A stretch of DNA of 64,000 nt from Ceratotherium simum simum. Lineage: Eukaryota; Chordata; Mammalia; Perissodactyla; Rhinocerotidae. The stretch lies in assembly GCF_000283155.1 (NCBI RefSeq), contig NW_004454166.1, positions 4,593,994 through 4,657,993 on the forward strand, read 5' to 3'. Under the pieces are notes generated by a model. The model was not told the DNA's origin. It saw only the letters and a program-made list of their open reading frames with translations, and did not search any database. The position numbers and the translations under genes were made by a program. Positions 1 to 12,700 of this stretch are shown here, piece by piece. Positions within the stretch are counted from its first letter, which is position 1, and the number at the start of each line of letters is the position of its first letter.

Positions 1-652
1 GTTTTTCCACCAATACTACACTGTCTTAATAGTATGTCTTAAAATTGGGTAATATGAGTCCTCCAACTTTCTTTCTTTCTTAATGTTGCTTTGGTTATTC
101 CAGTTTTACCTTTCCACATAAACTTTAGAATCAACTTGTCTATATCTACAGTAAATCTAGCTAAGATTTTGATTGAGATTGCATTAAATCTATAGATCAA
201 TTTGGGGAGAAGTGACATCTTAACAGTATTGAGGCTGCCAATCCATGAACACAGTATATTTCTTCATTTATTTTTCATTCGTTTCTTTCATCAGCATTTT
301 ACAGTTTTCAGCATACAGATCCTGCACATATTTTGTTAGTTCTTTTTTTTGTTTCCTTTGGAGCTATTATAAATGGCACTTCAAAAGTTTTTTGGTTTCT
401 AATCATTCATTATTAGTGTATAGAAATAAAAGTGATTTTTAAAACGTTTATCTTGTATCCTACTAAAAACACTTATTAGTTCTAGGGGGTTTTTTTGTAA
501 ATTCATTGGGAATTTCTACATACATAGTCATGGCATCTATAAAGAAAGATAGTTTCTTCCCAGTCTGAACACCTTTTATTTATTTTCTTGTCTTAGAACT
601 TGCAAGGACTTCCAGTATGATACTAAATAGAACTGATGAGAGTGGACATTAT
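1..652 (-). mobile_element. L1 (LINE-1) ORF2 fragment, minus orientation
   Basis: AT-rich text resembling the reverse complement of the 3' half of mammalian L1 ORF2. It has many stops and is truncated by the window edge. Confidence 0.75.
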
Positions 653-775
653 TATGAAAAACAGTAAAATACTTAGGAATAAATTTAGCCTAAGAGGTGA
701 AAGATCTGTACACTGAAAACTATAAAACATTGATGGAAGAAGACACAAATAAATGGAAAGATATATGCTTCTATG
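653..775 (+). mobile_element. L1 ORF2 scrap, plus orientation
   Basis: Contains the L1 phrase ACTTAGGAATAAATTTA followed by AGAGGTGAAAGA, in the orientation opposite to the neighbouring L1 pieces. Confidence 0.7.
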
Positions 776-1110
776 AGTTCTGCTTTTTTAGATTCCATAT
801 ATAAGTGAGACCATGCAGTATTTGTCTTTCCGTTTTTGGCTTATTTCACTTAGCATAATGTCCTCCAGGTTCATCCATGTTGTCACAAATGAAAGGATTT
901 CCTTCTTTGTTAAGGCTGAATACTATTCCTGTGTGTGTGTGTGTACCACATTTTCCTTATCCACTCATCTATTGATGGACACTTGGGTCGTTTCTCTATC
1001 TTGCTATTGTGAATAATGCTGCAATGAACCTGAGAGTGCAGATATCTCTTCAAGATACTGATTTCATTTCCTTTGGGTCAAAAGTGGGATTGTTGGGTCA
1101 CATGGTACCT
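776..1110 (-). mobile_element. L1 3' region, minus orientation
   Basis: Reverse complement of the L1 3' text that describes placing the element before its poly(A); CTTAGCATAATGTCCTCCAG is diagnostic. It includes a short (GT)n at about 930-944. Confidence 0.75.
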
Positions 1111-1119
1111 ATGGTAACC

Positions 1120-1422
1120 ATCAGTTAGCAAGGACTAGAGGGAGCAGGGGGAAAATGTTGGTCAAACAATGAATAAATTCTGGAGATCTAATGTACAACA
1201 AGGTGAGTCTAGTTATTAATACTATATTGTATACTTGAAATTTGCTAAGAGTGCGGATGTTAATTGTTCTTCCCCCGCAAAAAAGTATGTGAGGTAATGG
1301 ACATGTTAACTAGCTTGATTGTGGTCATTTCACAATGTATACATATATCAAAATGTGATGTTGTACACCTTAAATATATGCAATTTTTGTCAATTTTACC
1401 TCAATAAAGTTGGAAAAAAGGG
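1120..1422 (+). mobile_element. Old L1 3' terminus, plus orientation
   Basis: Typical L1M-like 3' text with ATACTTGAAATTTGCTAAGA, ending CCTCAATAAAGTTGGAAAA as an L1 tail does. Confidence 0.7.
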
Positions 1423-2065
1423 GAGGAGGACATATAACTTAGGGTGGAGAGGGAACCAATCTATGTGGGTTAAGCCAATCAGATGTCTGGAGAATCTGAA
1501 CTAAGAGATATAAAGAACATAATCCGATGACTTGATTAGAGTTGCAAAGTCATACAGAGTTCAGGTTATGTCCTGTCATGGTAAATCAGAACCACATCTA
1601 TAGAGAAGTTATGGCAGGCAGAGGAACAGGCTGGTATCCAGAGAGGACGATGGAGCAGATGTGAAGTGAGAAGTCAAGAGAAGATCTGTTGGGCCCCAGA
1701 GGAAGGGAAAAAGAGAGTAGCTGCCCTAACACTTCCCAGTGGTGTAGTCCAGCTTGAAATGGGGTTAGAGTGCCTGAGAAACTGATTTTTAAATTTTACA
1801 TCATTTTAATGAATTTAAACATATGTAACCATATATGGCTACCAGCTATCATACTGGACAGCACAGCACTATGATTGTTACTATAGGGGTTAAAGACGAG
1901 AAGCACAATCAGTAAAAGACAATGAAAGAGCCAAAAACAAAGGGAAACCGTGATGGAACTCAAGTAGAGAGTGTTCTACAGCACCAAAAACTACAAGAAT
2001 GTTGAGGAGGAGGACTCTGGTAAAGTCCCATTAGTAGCAGTGTTACTGATTTTTTTCATGGGAAA
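1423..2065. other. Intron 10 sequence, nothing recognised
   Basis: No exon, RNA gene or repeat family that I can name. It is moderately purine-rich around 1640-1720. Confidence 0.5.
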
Positions 2066-2319
2066 AACCTGGATTCAAACAATGGGTTAGTTAAATCATG
2101 AAACAATACATTCAAAGGCAAACTAGCCATTAAAAATAATGGAAAAAATATTAATGACAAGGGAAGATGTTTATAATGTGTGGATAAGTTAAAAAGAAAA
2201 TTCATAAACTAGCATGGCCCCAATTTTATAACACACACATATGTCTAGATCTCTGGGATTTGTGGATGATTTTTAATTTATTCTTTGGCATTTTATTAAC
2301 TTTCAGAATTATTCAAGAA
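2066..2319 (+). mobile_element. L1 3' UTR fragment
   Basis: The text (AGCCATTAAAAATAATGG, then a CTCTGGGATTTGTGGATGAT stretch) resembles old L1 3' ends. An ERE SINE is inserted at its right end. Confidence 0.6.
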
Positions 2320-2552
2320 TTTCTTTTTCCTGAGGAAGATTCACCCTGAGGTAACACCTGTTGCCCATCTTCCTCTTTTTGCTTGAGGAAGATCTGCCCT
2401 GAGCTAACATCTGTGCCAGTCTTCCTCTATTTTGTATGTGGGTCACCACCACAGCATGGCTGACAAGTGGTGTAAGTCTGTGCCCAGGATCCGAACCTGG
2501 GCTGCCAAAGCGGAACGTGCCGAACTTAACCACTAGGCCACAGAGCCAGCCC
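2320..2552 (-). mobile_element. ERE SINE (type B tail, two units), minus orientation
   Basis: The reverse complement starts with the tRNA-like head of equine SINEs and continues into two copies of the GAGGAAGAT...ATCTTCCTC unit. The flanking duplication is short (CAAGAA) and weak. Sense with respect to ERP44. Confidence 0.85.
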
Positions 2553-2602
2553 CAAGAACAAATGTTTTATAATCAGAAATAAAGGAACAAATGATATGCT
2601 TA

Positions 2603-2604
<2 letters not shown>

Positions 2605-2634
<30 letters not shown>
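2605..2634. repeat. (AC)15 microsatellite
   Basis: Uninterrupted dinucleotide run visible in the sequence. Confidence 0.98.
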
Positions 2635-2636
<2 letters not shown>

Positions 2637-2639
2637 GGA

Positions 2640-2970
2640 GTAGACATCTTTGCCTGGTTCCTGAACTTAAGGAGAAAGTATTCAGTCTTTCACCATTAAA
2701 TATGATATTGGCTGTAGGTTCTTTATAAATGTCCTTTCTCAGATTGAGGAAGTTTCCATGTATTCCAAGTTTAAGCATTTTTATCATGAATCAATGTTGA
2801 ATTTTGTCAAATGCTTTGCGTGTATTAAAGTGACTGGTAGTTTTTCTCGTTTATTCATTAATATGCTGAATTTCATTGATTTTTGAATGCTGAACCAGCC
2901 TTGCCCACTTGGTTGTGATATATTATTCTTTTTTTATATATTGCTGGATTCAATTTCCTAATACTGTTTA
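2640..2970 (-). mobile_element. L1 ORF2 reverse-transcriptase fragment, minus orientation
   Basis: Reverse complement resembles the L1 RT region (text around 2660-2900, such as TTCACCATTAAATATGATAT). Decayed by stops. Confidence 0.7.
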
Positions 2971-3169
2971 CTACTTTTTAACTCAACTTGTACAACAATG
3001 TAGTACAAACTCAATGTATTACAGTGTGAAAAAACAACCTCTTTGAGCTTCAGCTTTCTGATATGTAGCATAAGAACAACTGCTTTATTTAACTTAATGG
3101 TATTTATAGTCTAAATCAAATCAGACTTGGATTTGAATCTGAGTATATTATTGCCTACAATAATCATAA

Positions 3170-3425
3170 GTGCCTTACAATAGCACTTACCAGGTATCAG
3201 ACACTGTTCTAAGAGCTATAGATATACACATTCATTTAATGCTTACAACAACCCTATGAAGTAGACCCTATTATTATTCCCATTTTACAGATGAGGAAAC
3301 TGAAGTACAAAGGTGGTAACAGACTGCCCAGGGTGATACAACTAGTAGGTAACAGAATGGGATTTGAACCTAAGCAGTCTGGATCTAGAGTCTGAGCATC
3401 TAACCACTACACTATACTGCCTCTT
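3170..3425 (-). repeat. MIR SINE, minus orientation
   Basis: Contains the MIR core in reverse complement, CATTTTACAGATGAGGAAAC, and ends in the tRNA-like CTAACCACTACACTATACTG. Confidence 0.85.
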
Positions 3426-3429
3426 TAGT

Positions 3430-3570
3430 GACTTGACTTTAGTCTCGGAGCTTAACTTCTTTATTGTAAAAGTGGAAATAATACTTATAAGCTTGTTATA
3501 GATTAACTGAACACATATAAAGTATAAAGTAGGGCTGGTACAGTGCCCAGCTCTGTTAGCACTTGATGTC
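3430..3570 (+). repeat. Possible MIR 3' part, plus orientation
   Basis: Weak similarity to the 3' half of MIR (AACTTCTTTATTGTAAAAGT, later CAGTGCCCAGC). Divergent. Confidence 0.4.
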
Positions 3571-4889
3571 TATTTTGCTGGCAGCACCAAATAAGGTAAA
3601 ATATACTGGAATGATTTATAAAATATAAAGTACTTATAAGTAGGTAATTGATGTCAAGTGTATGATAAGTACATGACATGAGAATAAAAATGGCATTTAG
3701 GGACCTGGACCGTTGCATATATTGTCCAGTGGCTGACAGAAGAGACACATTCAGAGAATCAAAACTACAGAGATGAATAGGAGAGGTGGGGAACAACAGG
3801 GTAGTTGATAAATATTAGGATATATTCCAGACGTGCAGATATATACATTCAAAGTAGTCAAACTCTTAAACAGATTAAAAGCAAATTAATCAAAACATTT
3901 ACTGAACATCTATTAATGCTTGTCACAAAGCAGTTGGTATAGCAAGAGTTAATAATAAAAACTAAATAAATTTGCCTTTTAAGAAGATTTCTTAGTACCA
4001 ATATTTTTTTCCACTTAAGAAAAGCCTCCTTTGGGTAAAAAAAGGACTCCCTAGATAATGATGGAAAAAACCAGATTCTCAGAGTTAAAAGGGACCTTAA
4101 TGGTGACCTGATTGAAAATTTTTCTTCTACCTATCCCTCCAAGTTCTTTATCATTCCATCCAATTCTGGGTTTGCTCCCTCCAAGCTCAAGGAGGCAGGC
4201 TAATTGTCGTAGCAGATGACCAAATTGCTAAATTAGTGTGATACCACCCCCCCTCGCTTTAGTTTTGCCCTGCCTCTCTCACCTCCTCACCACAACCACC
4301 CCTACTCTCACCCTGCCACCAATGCAGCCAGGCAGCTGCAGCCTGAGTCGTTTAAGGAATTATGATCATAATTTTCAGTGACTTAGTGATCTGGGATAAA
4401 TGACCTAGAGCCCAGAGTTGGGGCACTCATTAGCATTGGAGTAGCCCCCTCCATTTTCCCAGCAGTGACGGAGGCCTGTCCTGCTGCTGCTTCCCTGTCG
4501 CTAGGGTGGCAGCTGTCTGAGAACTCTTTAGGTACAGAGGGTAGGGTGTTCACTGGCCACAATTTTTTAGAAGGTAAGTTTCTCGTGAAGGTCCTTCAGC
4601 AGTCTTATACCATAACCCCATCATTTATTCTCTTCTCTCGGGGCTATTGGACATTTCCTAGACCTGCCCTTAGATGCTCTTAGGTTCCGAAATTACCCCA
4701 CATTCTTTTCCTATCTCTCTGTAAAATTTATTCCTTTATGTATGGCAAGAAACCAGTCTGGTCAAACTACAGAAAAAATCTAAGGATTCATAGCTCTGTG
4801 ATTCAGTTTCAGGTACTAGTAACTAGTCTCTTCACATATCTCTCACATTCACACTTCCACTGCTTGTTCTATGCTCTGCAAGTACCTGC
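3571..4889. other. Intron 10 sequence, mostly unassigned
   Basis: No gene seen. A short stretch at 4075-4130 (CAGAGTTAAAAGGGACCTTA) resembles the start of an ancient mammalian repeat but is too diverged to name. The 72-codon open frame at 4465 has no family features. Confidence 0.5.
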
Positions 4890-5025
4890 TTTGGTATCAA
4901 GGTTATGAGCTTGGGGTTCAGTACACTCTGCATGAATCCTTGCCCTGCCACTAATTAGTTGTATGGCCTTGCTGGTTATGTTAGCTCCCTAAGTCACAGT
5001 TTCTCTGAAATAAGGAAGAGGCAAA
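4890..5025 (+). repeat. MIR SINE, plus orientation
   Basis: GCCCTGCCACTAATTAGTTG, TATGGCC and CACAGTTTCTCTGAAATAAG follow the MIR consensus in order. Confidence 0.65.
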
Positions 5026-6134
5026 TAGAACACCTCCCCCCACCATGCCCGCCTCTGGCACTGGAGGAGACTGTGCACCATAAATCTGCTTTCTCTCTCC
5101 TTACCACAACCATGTTTCCTCTAGTTGACCCCAGAAATGCTGAGTTACTAAGTAAAAGTAATAATAATTACAGTAATTTATGGAAACTGCTTATCATTTA
5201 AGCCTTAATTACCATGCAGCACAATAACAATTAGGCAAGCCATTAAATGTGTCAGATTCACTTTGCTGCACGTTTTATTTGATTTTTAACACTAACATCT
5301 ATTCACACAGGCTCAGTTTGTAGCTCACACAGCATGTGCCTCCTTACAATTAAAAAAATATTAGAAAGAACAGTGCCTAGGAGGGGCAATCAGGCACCTA
5401 AGGGAGAAATTAAAAAAGTAATTTGTTTCAGAGAGCTTCAAATAGTCACTTTTCTTATCTCCCTCCCTACTCACAGGACTAAGTTAAACACGCCTAGGGT
5501 GGGAGAGGACCATTTCCCACTTCCAGATTTCTCTGGAGAATTGCACTGGCTGTTTTCTTTTTGCACCAGGGCATAAGGAGAATGCTGCCAGCTGATAGAT
5601 TAACTTTTCTTGGTCAAGTGCCCATCTCTTGGTCCAGTGAACTAAGAGTAGGGGGACGGGGTCATGTGATAATATGACCGCTTGTGTCAGTTTGGGTTCT
5701 CTGACAAATAGACACCAAGATGGGATCAGAAGTGCTGGAGTGTTTTAAATCTGACTTCAGAAGGAGAGGAGAAGACTTAAAGACAGCCAAGATGGAATTC
5801 CTCACAGGTTTCCTTTGATGTGCAACACCACATTCCTAGGAATAAAAGCCAAAGTTGGGTATAGTTTGGTGGCTGATTGGTAAACCTAACCTGAGTCAGC
5901 ATCCTGGTGACTTCTACTAATTTGAGACTTTATAATTAGGGCTGTAAGTTTCTAGTGAAAGGGAAGAGGTAAATGAACAACCCAAGATTTATCCACTACT
6001 AGAGGTAGGGAAATGTGCTGATAAAACTTCATATAAACGACCCATGAGTAAGGTAGCAGTTTAACGCCAAGCACAGTCACCGCCTGGAAGCTCCTGCAGC
6101 GAGCCCAGCCACGAGAACAACTTCCCTCTCTCCT
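5026..6134. other. Intron 10 sequence, nothing recognised
   Basis: No exon of ERP44 and no repeat I can name with confidence. The text at 5690-5760 might be an LTR scrap. Short open frames here have no recognisable domain. Confidence 0.45.
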
Positions 6135-6149
6135 AAAAACCTTGTTCTT

Positions 6150-6397
6150 GGGCCGGCCCCGTGGCTTAGCAGTTAAGTGCTCGCGCTCCGCTGCTGGCAG
6201 CCCGGGTTCGATCCCGGGCTCGCACTGACGCACCGCTTCTCCGGCCATGCTGAGGCCGCGTCCCACATACAGCAACTAGAAGGATGTGCAGCTATGACCT
6301 ACAGCTATCTACTGGGGCTTTGGGGGGAAATAAACAAATAAAATTAAAAAAAAAAAAGCTCAGCGGCTTCCCAAAATTTGTAAAAAAAAAAACAACA
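6150..6397 (+). mobile_element. ERE SINE (type A tail), with target-site duplication
   Basis: tRNA-like head GGGCCGGCCCCGTGGCTTAG with A box, B-box-like GGGTTCGATCC, then the CAGCAACTAGAAGG tail and A-rich end. Flanked by the direct repeat AAAAACCTTGTTCTT at 6135-6149 and 6398-6412. Antisense to ERP44. Confidence 0.95.
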
Positions 6398-6616
6398 AAA
6401 AACCTTGTTCTTTTAGCGTGAGCTTGCGGCATCCAGAAGCAAGGCTGTGAAGAAGTAGGAAGAGGACACGTGACCAGCACGACCTTTCTGTCTAGCCCAC
6501 AGTCAGCGCTCACACACTTGCTAAGGGGACTACATGAGTTCCAATTTTTAAATAAATGCCGGGATGTGAGGGAGACCTAGATCTTTAAGGTAGATTTCTG
6601 GGTACAACTACTCTTC

Positions 6617-6859
6617 CCTTTTTTGTGAGGAAGACTGCCTCTGAGCTAACACCCATTGCCAAGCCTCCTCTTTTTGCTGAGGAAGGTTGGCCCTGAGCTA
6701 ACATCTGTGGCCGTCTTCCTCTATTTTCTATGTGGGACGCCACCACAGCGTGGCTTGACAAGCGGTGCATAGGTCTGCACCCGGGGTTCCAAACTTGCGA
6801 ACTGTGGGGCGCTGAAGCGGAGTGCACAGATTTAACCACTACACCACCAGGCCGGCTCC
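6617..6859 (-). mobile_element. ERE SINE (type B tail, two units), minus orientation
   Basis: Reverse complement of an ERE, with poly(T), two tail units, and the head at 6790-6859 ending in GGCCGGCTCC. More diverged than the type A copy 220 bp away. Confidence 0.88.
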
Positions 6860-6999
6860 TAGGCTTCCTTTTTAAATCCAGCATGGCCATGCCCCCTCAG
6901 TTATCCCCCACCTCCTCACTCTTAGCACATGATCGTGCTTCCTTAGCCATAGTTGAACGCAAGAACCAGACAGGAACCTCAGCAGTCTGCTGCTGTCCC

Positions 7000-8485
7000 T
7001 AACACCGCAATCCACAAACATCCCCACGGAAACGCTGCACTTTCCTCTCTCCCTCACTACAGCGGAAGAAGGCATTTCCTCTCCTTTGCTTCTCATTCCC
7101 CCCGTGCTCCTTACGGCTTTGTTTTATCAATCAGCCCTGCTTTCCTATCTCCTCAACAACTCCTCACTCCATGTGATTCTGTCCCACAAGCATTTAATCA
7201 TGCTTAGTTTCTTGTACCCTAAGGGGGGGGGGGGAGCTAAAACTTTACTTCATCCTGTGCCTCTCTGGAGCTACTCTTCTATTTTTCTTCCCCTTTAGAG
7301 GCTAGCTTCTTGCAAGAATTTTTATGTCAAATCTTCATTTCCTCACCAGTCATCTTCAATTCATTGCAATACAGCCTCTTCTCCGTCAAATCTAACATGC
7401 TTCATCCTTATCTTCCGGTTGAGCATTCTTTCCTGCTGGACGTGCTCCTCCCTCAGCTACCACATTACTGTCTTCTGGCTTCTCTCTCACTTCTTGGATT
7501 CCTCCTCCTCCTCCGTCTGTTGCACATGTTCCTTCTGTCCTCCCCTTAAATGCTGGTATTCAGCAGAGTTCCATTCTCAACGCTGTTCTAGGTCCCCTCA
7601 TCTGTTTGAAGAACTGCAGCTACATCCTCATGTGTTCGCGACCCAGCCCTTATCTCACTGTTGAATCCCAGAGCCACGGAAACACCCTCCTGGACGCCCC
7701 TCCCTTGCGGCCCACAGGCACCTCCAGTTCAATATGCCAAGACAGGGAATTCATCATCTTGACCTCAAGGCTGCTCCTCCACTGAGTCCCCAGCTCAGTT
7801 AATGCCCTCACAACCCAGTCAGCTGTCCAGCTCAGACCCCTCGCCATCACTGCTGGCCTCTCCCTCCCCTATGTGCTAGGATGCCTTCTGTTCCACCTGC
7901 AAAACGTCTCAAGTATCCTGCTTCTCTCTAGCTTTAGTGCTACTGCCAGAATTTATTTAACCAATTCATTCATTCAAGAATCATCTACTGGTTATCTATC
8001 ATCAGCTCTTGCCTAGATTACTGAGTCTCCTAGATTCTATTTGGACCCCCTCTAATCTGGTCTCCAGTTTGCAGCCAGAATGATCTTTAAAAAACAATCC
8101 CCTGATTAAAACTCTTCATTGGCTCTTCACAGTTTTTAGGATAATGCCACACTTCCCTAACACAGCATATAAGGGCTTGCATGAGCTAGCCCTTGCTTAC
8201 TTCTCTTGACCTCCTCCCTCAGGATTCCCCTCCCGTCCACTTGTATTCAGCCGACAGTCTTATACTTGTTTCTGCCAACGTCCCCTTTCTCCAAGCCCGG
8301 TCTCCTTCTCACCTCCACAAGAAACCTGTACACAACTTTAGGACCTGCCTTAAGCATCAACATCTCCAGAAACCTTGGATCAGGCACCTGTCTGTTGAAC
8401 TCTGTCAGGGCACTTATCACATCAGGAAACACAATGCCTGCTACCTTCTTGTCTCCTGTCTCTACTCTGTTGTGAGTTCTTAATA
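7000..8485 (+). mobile_element. L2 (LINE-2) relic, plus orientation
   Basis: Long C/T-rich tract resembling L2 ORF2 and 3' text. An RT-downstream SRLDYC-like segment is visible near 8010 (TTGCCTAGATTACTGAGTCT), followed near 8097-8160 by the L2 phrases for aaactcttcattggctc and aggataatgcca. Pseudogenised in all frames; the several 60-97 codon frames here are by-products of low stop content. Contains a G-run at 7224-7234. Confidence 0.7.
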
Positions 8486-8682
8486 AACTTTTTTTAAGTA
8501 AACTTACTAAACTTTTTTCCAAATAAACTTCTTGGTTGTGAGTTCTTAGTAAACTTTAAACCGTTGGTTTATATGACTTGGTTTATATTATACAATGACT
8601 GTCATATAGAAGATCTGGATAAATATTTAACGAGTTAATAGGCTAAATGGTATTCTTTTGAGTGTAGGTAAACTAAAAACAA

Positions 8683-8890
8683 CTAATATTCATTAGTACT
8701 TTATGGTTTATAACACCACTACCATCTCTCATTAATTTTCTTACAATCTCATTAGGTAGGTTGTACCATCAACCATATTTTAAATGTAAAGAAACAAGAA
8801 CAGAGAAGTTAAGTGACCTGCCCAAGGCAGGACTCAAATCTAGGCCTACATGTTAGGACTGAGAATCTGCTCTTAAACAACCACATCTCT
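8683..8890 (-). repeat. MIR SINE, minus orientation
   Basis: AGAGAAGTTAAGTGACCTGC and CCAAGGCAGGACTCAAATC are the reverse complement of the MIR core. Confidence 0.8.
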
Positions 8891-9657
8891 ACTGAAATAT
8901 TTAAAAGTGAGTGAGGTAATTCATTCTGTAATAAGACTTCAAATCATCCTATAACTTGCAGTTTAATCTTTGGACATAAAAAAGGGTATTTAAACAAATT
9001 TTAAAAAGAAAAGGTCTAACATGAATTAATAGCTGTACTGCTTAAATTTTTCATATATGAAGAAACCTCTCCATTTTTAACCATTGTATTTAACATCTCA
9101 GCTGATAAAAATTTAATTATCTGTGGTACTTATAGAGTTTATATGTTTATTAATACTATGAATAGCTGAGAATAGAATCAGAAAGCTTATCTGTTCTTGG
9201 AAAGGTTCATAGCTGTAGGCCCTTAGAAATGCCTGGTCACAGCCATCTTCTGGATCTTAAATAATGTACCACTAATGCTCTTGCTAGACACAGTCACGAA
9301 TGAGCAGCAATATTACCAATTTCCTTTAACCTGACCTAGCATTGTAATCTACTTTCCTTGATGTGCTGACAAAGACCAAACTCAATTAAGAACTAATTTC
9401 TCATAGGTCAAAAATTTTCTTTCAGAGATTAGTTCCCGAGGATTAGGGTCATCCAATGCTGGAATTTCTATAGGGATATATCATAATTCTCATAGTCAAC
9501 TACACCATACTCTAGAGTGGGGGAAAAAAACCCTCTTCCATCCAAATAACAAAGTATTACTGTTCCAACACAGAATTATTTAAATATTCAAGTGATTGTT
9601 TTAAGTTCATTTTTGAGACACATGTCAATAATTAAATAAACCAAAATGAATACTTAC
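8891..9657. other. Intron 10 sequence next to exon 10, unassigned
   Basis: Unique-looking AT-rich sequence; no repeat or gene identified. Confidence 0.5.
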
Positions 9658-9799
9658 AATACATCCCTGAAGTCTCCAAACACATACATATGTCTGAAGC
9701 TGTCAATAGCTATTACAGGGCAATCTGCTGGAGTTTTCTGTATGTGCAGAAGAGGATGTCTAAATTTGTCACAGTCAGCATGTAAGAAGTTTATTGTAC
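9658..9799 (-). CDS. ERP44: ERP44 exon 10 (142 nt): b' domain with second disulfide and zinc-ligand His
   Basis: Completes Gly292 and encodes [20 protein letters not shown], then [20 protein letters not shown] and GDFRDV, plus two bases of Leu339. It contains Cys301 and Cys318, the second structural disulfide, and His328 (mature His299), reported to bind zinc together with histidines of the C-terminal tail. The acceptor is TTCTTTTAAAG and the donor GTATT|GTAAGT. This is the last exon in the window; the tail and RDEL signal should lie beyond the left edge. Lys to Arg in GDFRDV is conservative. Confidence 0.96.
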
Positions 9800-12700
9800 C
9801 TTTAAAAGAAATAGAATTTGTAGAGGTAGATTAGAATTTTCTTGATTGCATTCTCATAAGATTGCAAGTTCATAAAAAGTGACATACTAAAACAACCAAC
9901 ATGTTTTAGAGTGATATAGGTCACAAAAACTGAAACCTAAATATTACAACACACAAAGAGGTAGGATTTTAGCTCTTAGGGCAGAGAGTATAATTTCTTA
10001 GAAATTATATGAACTCAACCTGAATTCAAATGCTGTAGTGAATTTTGTATTTACCTTAAATGGGCTATCATCTGCTCTGCAGTGGGAGGAGCAAGTTCCT
10101 GAAACTAACATATGAGCTGTTCTCACGGGACCATCTTCACTTCATCAAGGATTCCCTTCCAGTCCCTACTGGTTGATTTTTAATCTAATTCAACCCCAAA
10201 AATATTTACTAAGGGACTAACATGGGCATGGCACTATACAATGCCTTCAGTTTGTTTGATTTTCTTCTCTAATTACAGAAGGAAAGCTGGTGATACCTCA
10301 AATTCTTTTTTAATACTTTGGAGAAGTCCACAGAGAACTACTCAACTTTCATTCATTTAGAAATAAATGTTAATCAGACTGTGTAAATTCTCTCAACAAT
10401 ATCTCTGAGACTATCTATTACAAAGGGACAAGAAAAGTATCAAGGTGCTGGAACAAAGTGCCTAAAGTTAACATCGTCCATCCATGACCCCACTTTTCAC
10501 GCTGCTTGATTTTAGGGACTGTTTGGTTTTAGGGAGCTAAAACAGTCATGGTTTAAAAAAAAGAAGCCACTGCTTCATATTCTCTCTCTACTAATGCCTC
10601 CCACCCCCATGTTTACTTGTAATTTCCAGGGCTGAGTAGAGTTAAAAGAACTCAATAAATTTTTAACCCAAATATGTTTATGTCAGTATGAATGTAATGG
10701 GGGCGGGGGGAGAAAGAAAGAAACAAAGAGAAAGAAAGGATGAAAATAAACACCTTAATCCATCTACCTTTTTCACTTATTAATTGTCGAGCTACTTCAT
10801 TCTGGAATATCTCTAAACTTTCTGTATCTTCTTTCATGTGGAAGAGTATGAGAAAAGGCAGTCCTTCTTCTGTCAATTCCTGTATAGAGAAGTATTCAAT
10901 GAGAATTATCAGGCCTTTCCATTCAGTTCTAGCTATTTTCTGGGTAGGAACAATTTTGAACCCCACCCACATAACATGCAACAGTTGGAACATTCCAGGA
11001 AAAAACGGTTCAGTGGGGTAAACAGACATTAGCTTGAGTGGAAGAGGGAACTCATTCCCTCCCCCAGCACTCGAGGACCCACATGTCCTCCCGCTCTACT
11101 GCACAAACTGATCTGCCTTAAAGTTACCACTGGGCTGGGCTGGTAGCTAGTACTGGATGAAGCTACGATATTTAAAAAATGAGTTAACCAAAGGAGGAAC
11201 TATGCTGGTTCTTTATCAAGATGTTGATTTAGGGTGGGGTAAACATGATTAGTATTTTCAGTCTTCACAGATAACACTGAAAAACTGAGTGTACCAGTAG
11301 CAAATAAATCTGATTTGCAAACTTACGTTTTTCTAAGGTTTATTGCAAAAACCACTCCACTTACATGAGGCCTACCCAAAGCTGAAAAGTGTCTGATTCA
11401 GAGCAAAAGACAAAAACCCCGTAACATAGCCAGTTTTCAACCAATACACAATTTATCAACATTATTACAAATACCTGCCACTATATATGTGCATGTTTAC
11501 ATAGCTTGTAATAAATACATACACAAAAGTACCTCAAGAATTATAAAGTGCATTAAAAATTTGTATTATTGTTATTAGAGAATAATACAGGAGAAATGTG
11601 ATAAGTAGACAGCAGATTTTAATCATTTATTCTCTCTGACAAATGCTAAGTTCTGACTTATAAAAAAAAGTCCAGAAAGGGCCTGATGATAAAATTATTT
11701 CCATCAACTATCCTTTTGCATGTATCTCTGTAATTTAGGAACTGCCTCAGCAGAAAGCACAAATGTCCTTTTTCCAAAAATAACTGAAACAAACCTATCT
11801 TATAGGATAGGAATTTTCTTCCAATTCCTATCTCCATGTTTAAGCCTGTTACACTCATATACAGGATAAATTATTAAGCTTTTCATCACATTTACCTTTT
11901 TTTTAATTAAGATATAATTCACATACCATAAAATTCACCATTTTTAAGTGTGCAATTTAGTGGGCTTTATTATATTCACAAGGTTTGCAAACATCAATAT
12001 TATCTAATTCCAGAACATTTTCATTACTCCAGAAAGAAACCCCATACTCATTAGCAGTCACTCCCCATCTCTACTGCCCCAGCCCCTGGCATCACACTGA
12101 CCTTTTAGCTACCTGATCTAAAGTTTCTTCTTCCTCACTTTTTACCCCTTGGGCTCACATTTTTTCTCTCCCACATACAATAACTGCTACTACTCCCCAC
12201 GGCTCTGTCTGTGGACTTCTCTCCTCTAGCCTGGCAACTTCCACTAGCTCAACAACCTCACCACCACCTCTAACTGAGCTGTTATCTGCATCTCCAAGCC
12301 CAGCTCCAGTCCAGCATCCAGGTCTAGATTTCGACTTCCTGCTTAATATCTCCATTTCCAAGTCTAATGTTGAGTCTTCAACACTCCACATTAATGCATG
12401 GCCCCTCCTCTTAACTTCTCTATTTCCATTAGTAGTTCTTTCTCTTGTAGCCCTTCTGTTTCAGGACTGAAATGCCTCTCCTAGAAATCCATTCCTGATT
12501 CTACCCCATTTCTGCCAAAGGTGGAAATGAATTCTCTCCTGTGAGCTCCCAGAACACTCTCAGTGCCCTCACGTGGCACACCTGTATATTCGTTATCTGT
12601 ACACGTGAACTGCTGAACTGCAAACCCCTTGAAGACAGAGGCTTATTTCACTTGTCCTTTGCTCGCAAATGTTTGTACACAATAATGTGTAATCAACCTA

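Noticed and set aside
6170..6230. tRNA gene in the GGCTTAGCAGTTAAG...GGTTCGATCC stretch
   Set aside because: It is the tRNA-derived head of a SINE with its own target-site duplication, and it does not close an acceptor stem.
1..9657. ERP44 exons 11 and 12
   Set aside because: I scanned for the expected minus-strand text (segment after GDFRDV, and the RDEL end) and did not find it; these exons should be beyond the left edge.
10652..11029. 125-residue minus-strand frame as a separate ORF
   Set aside because: Its centre is ERP44 exon 9; both ends are intron read-through.
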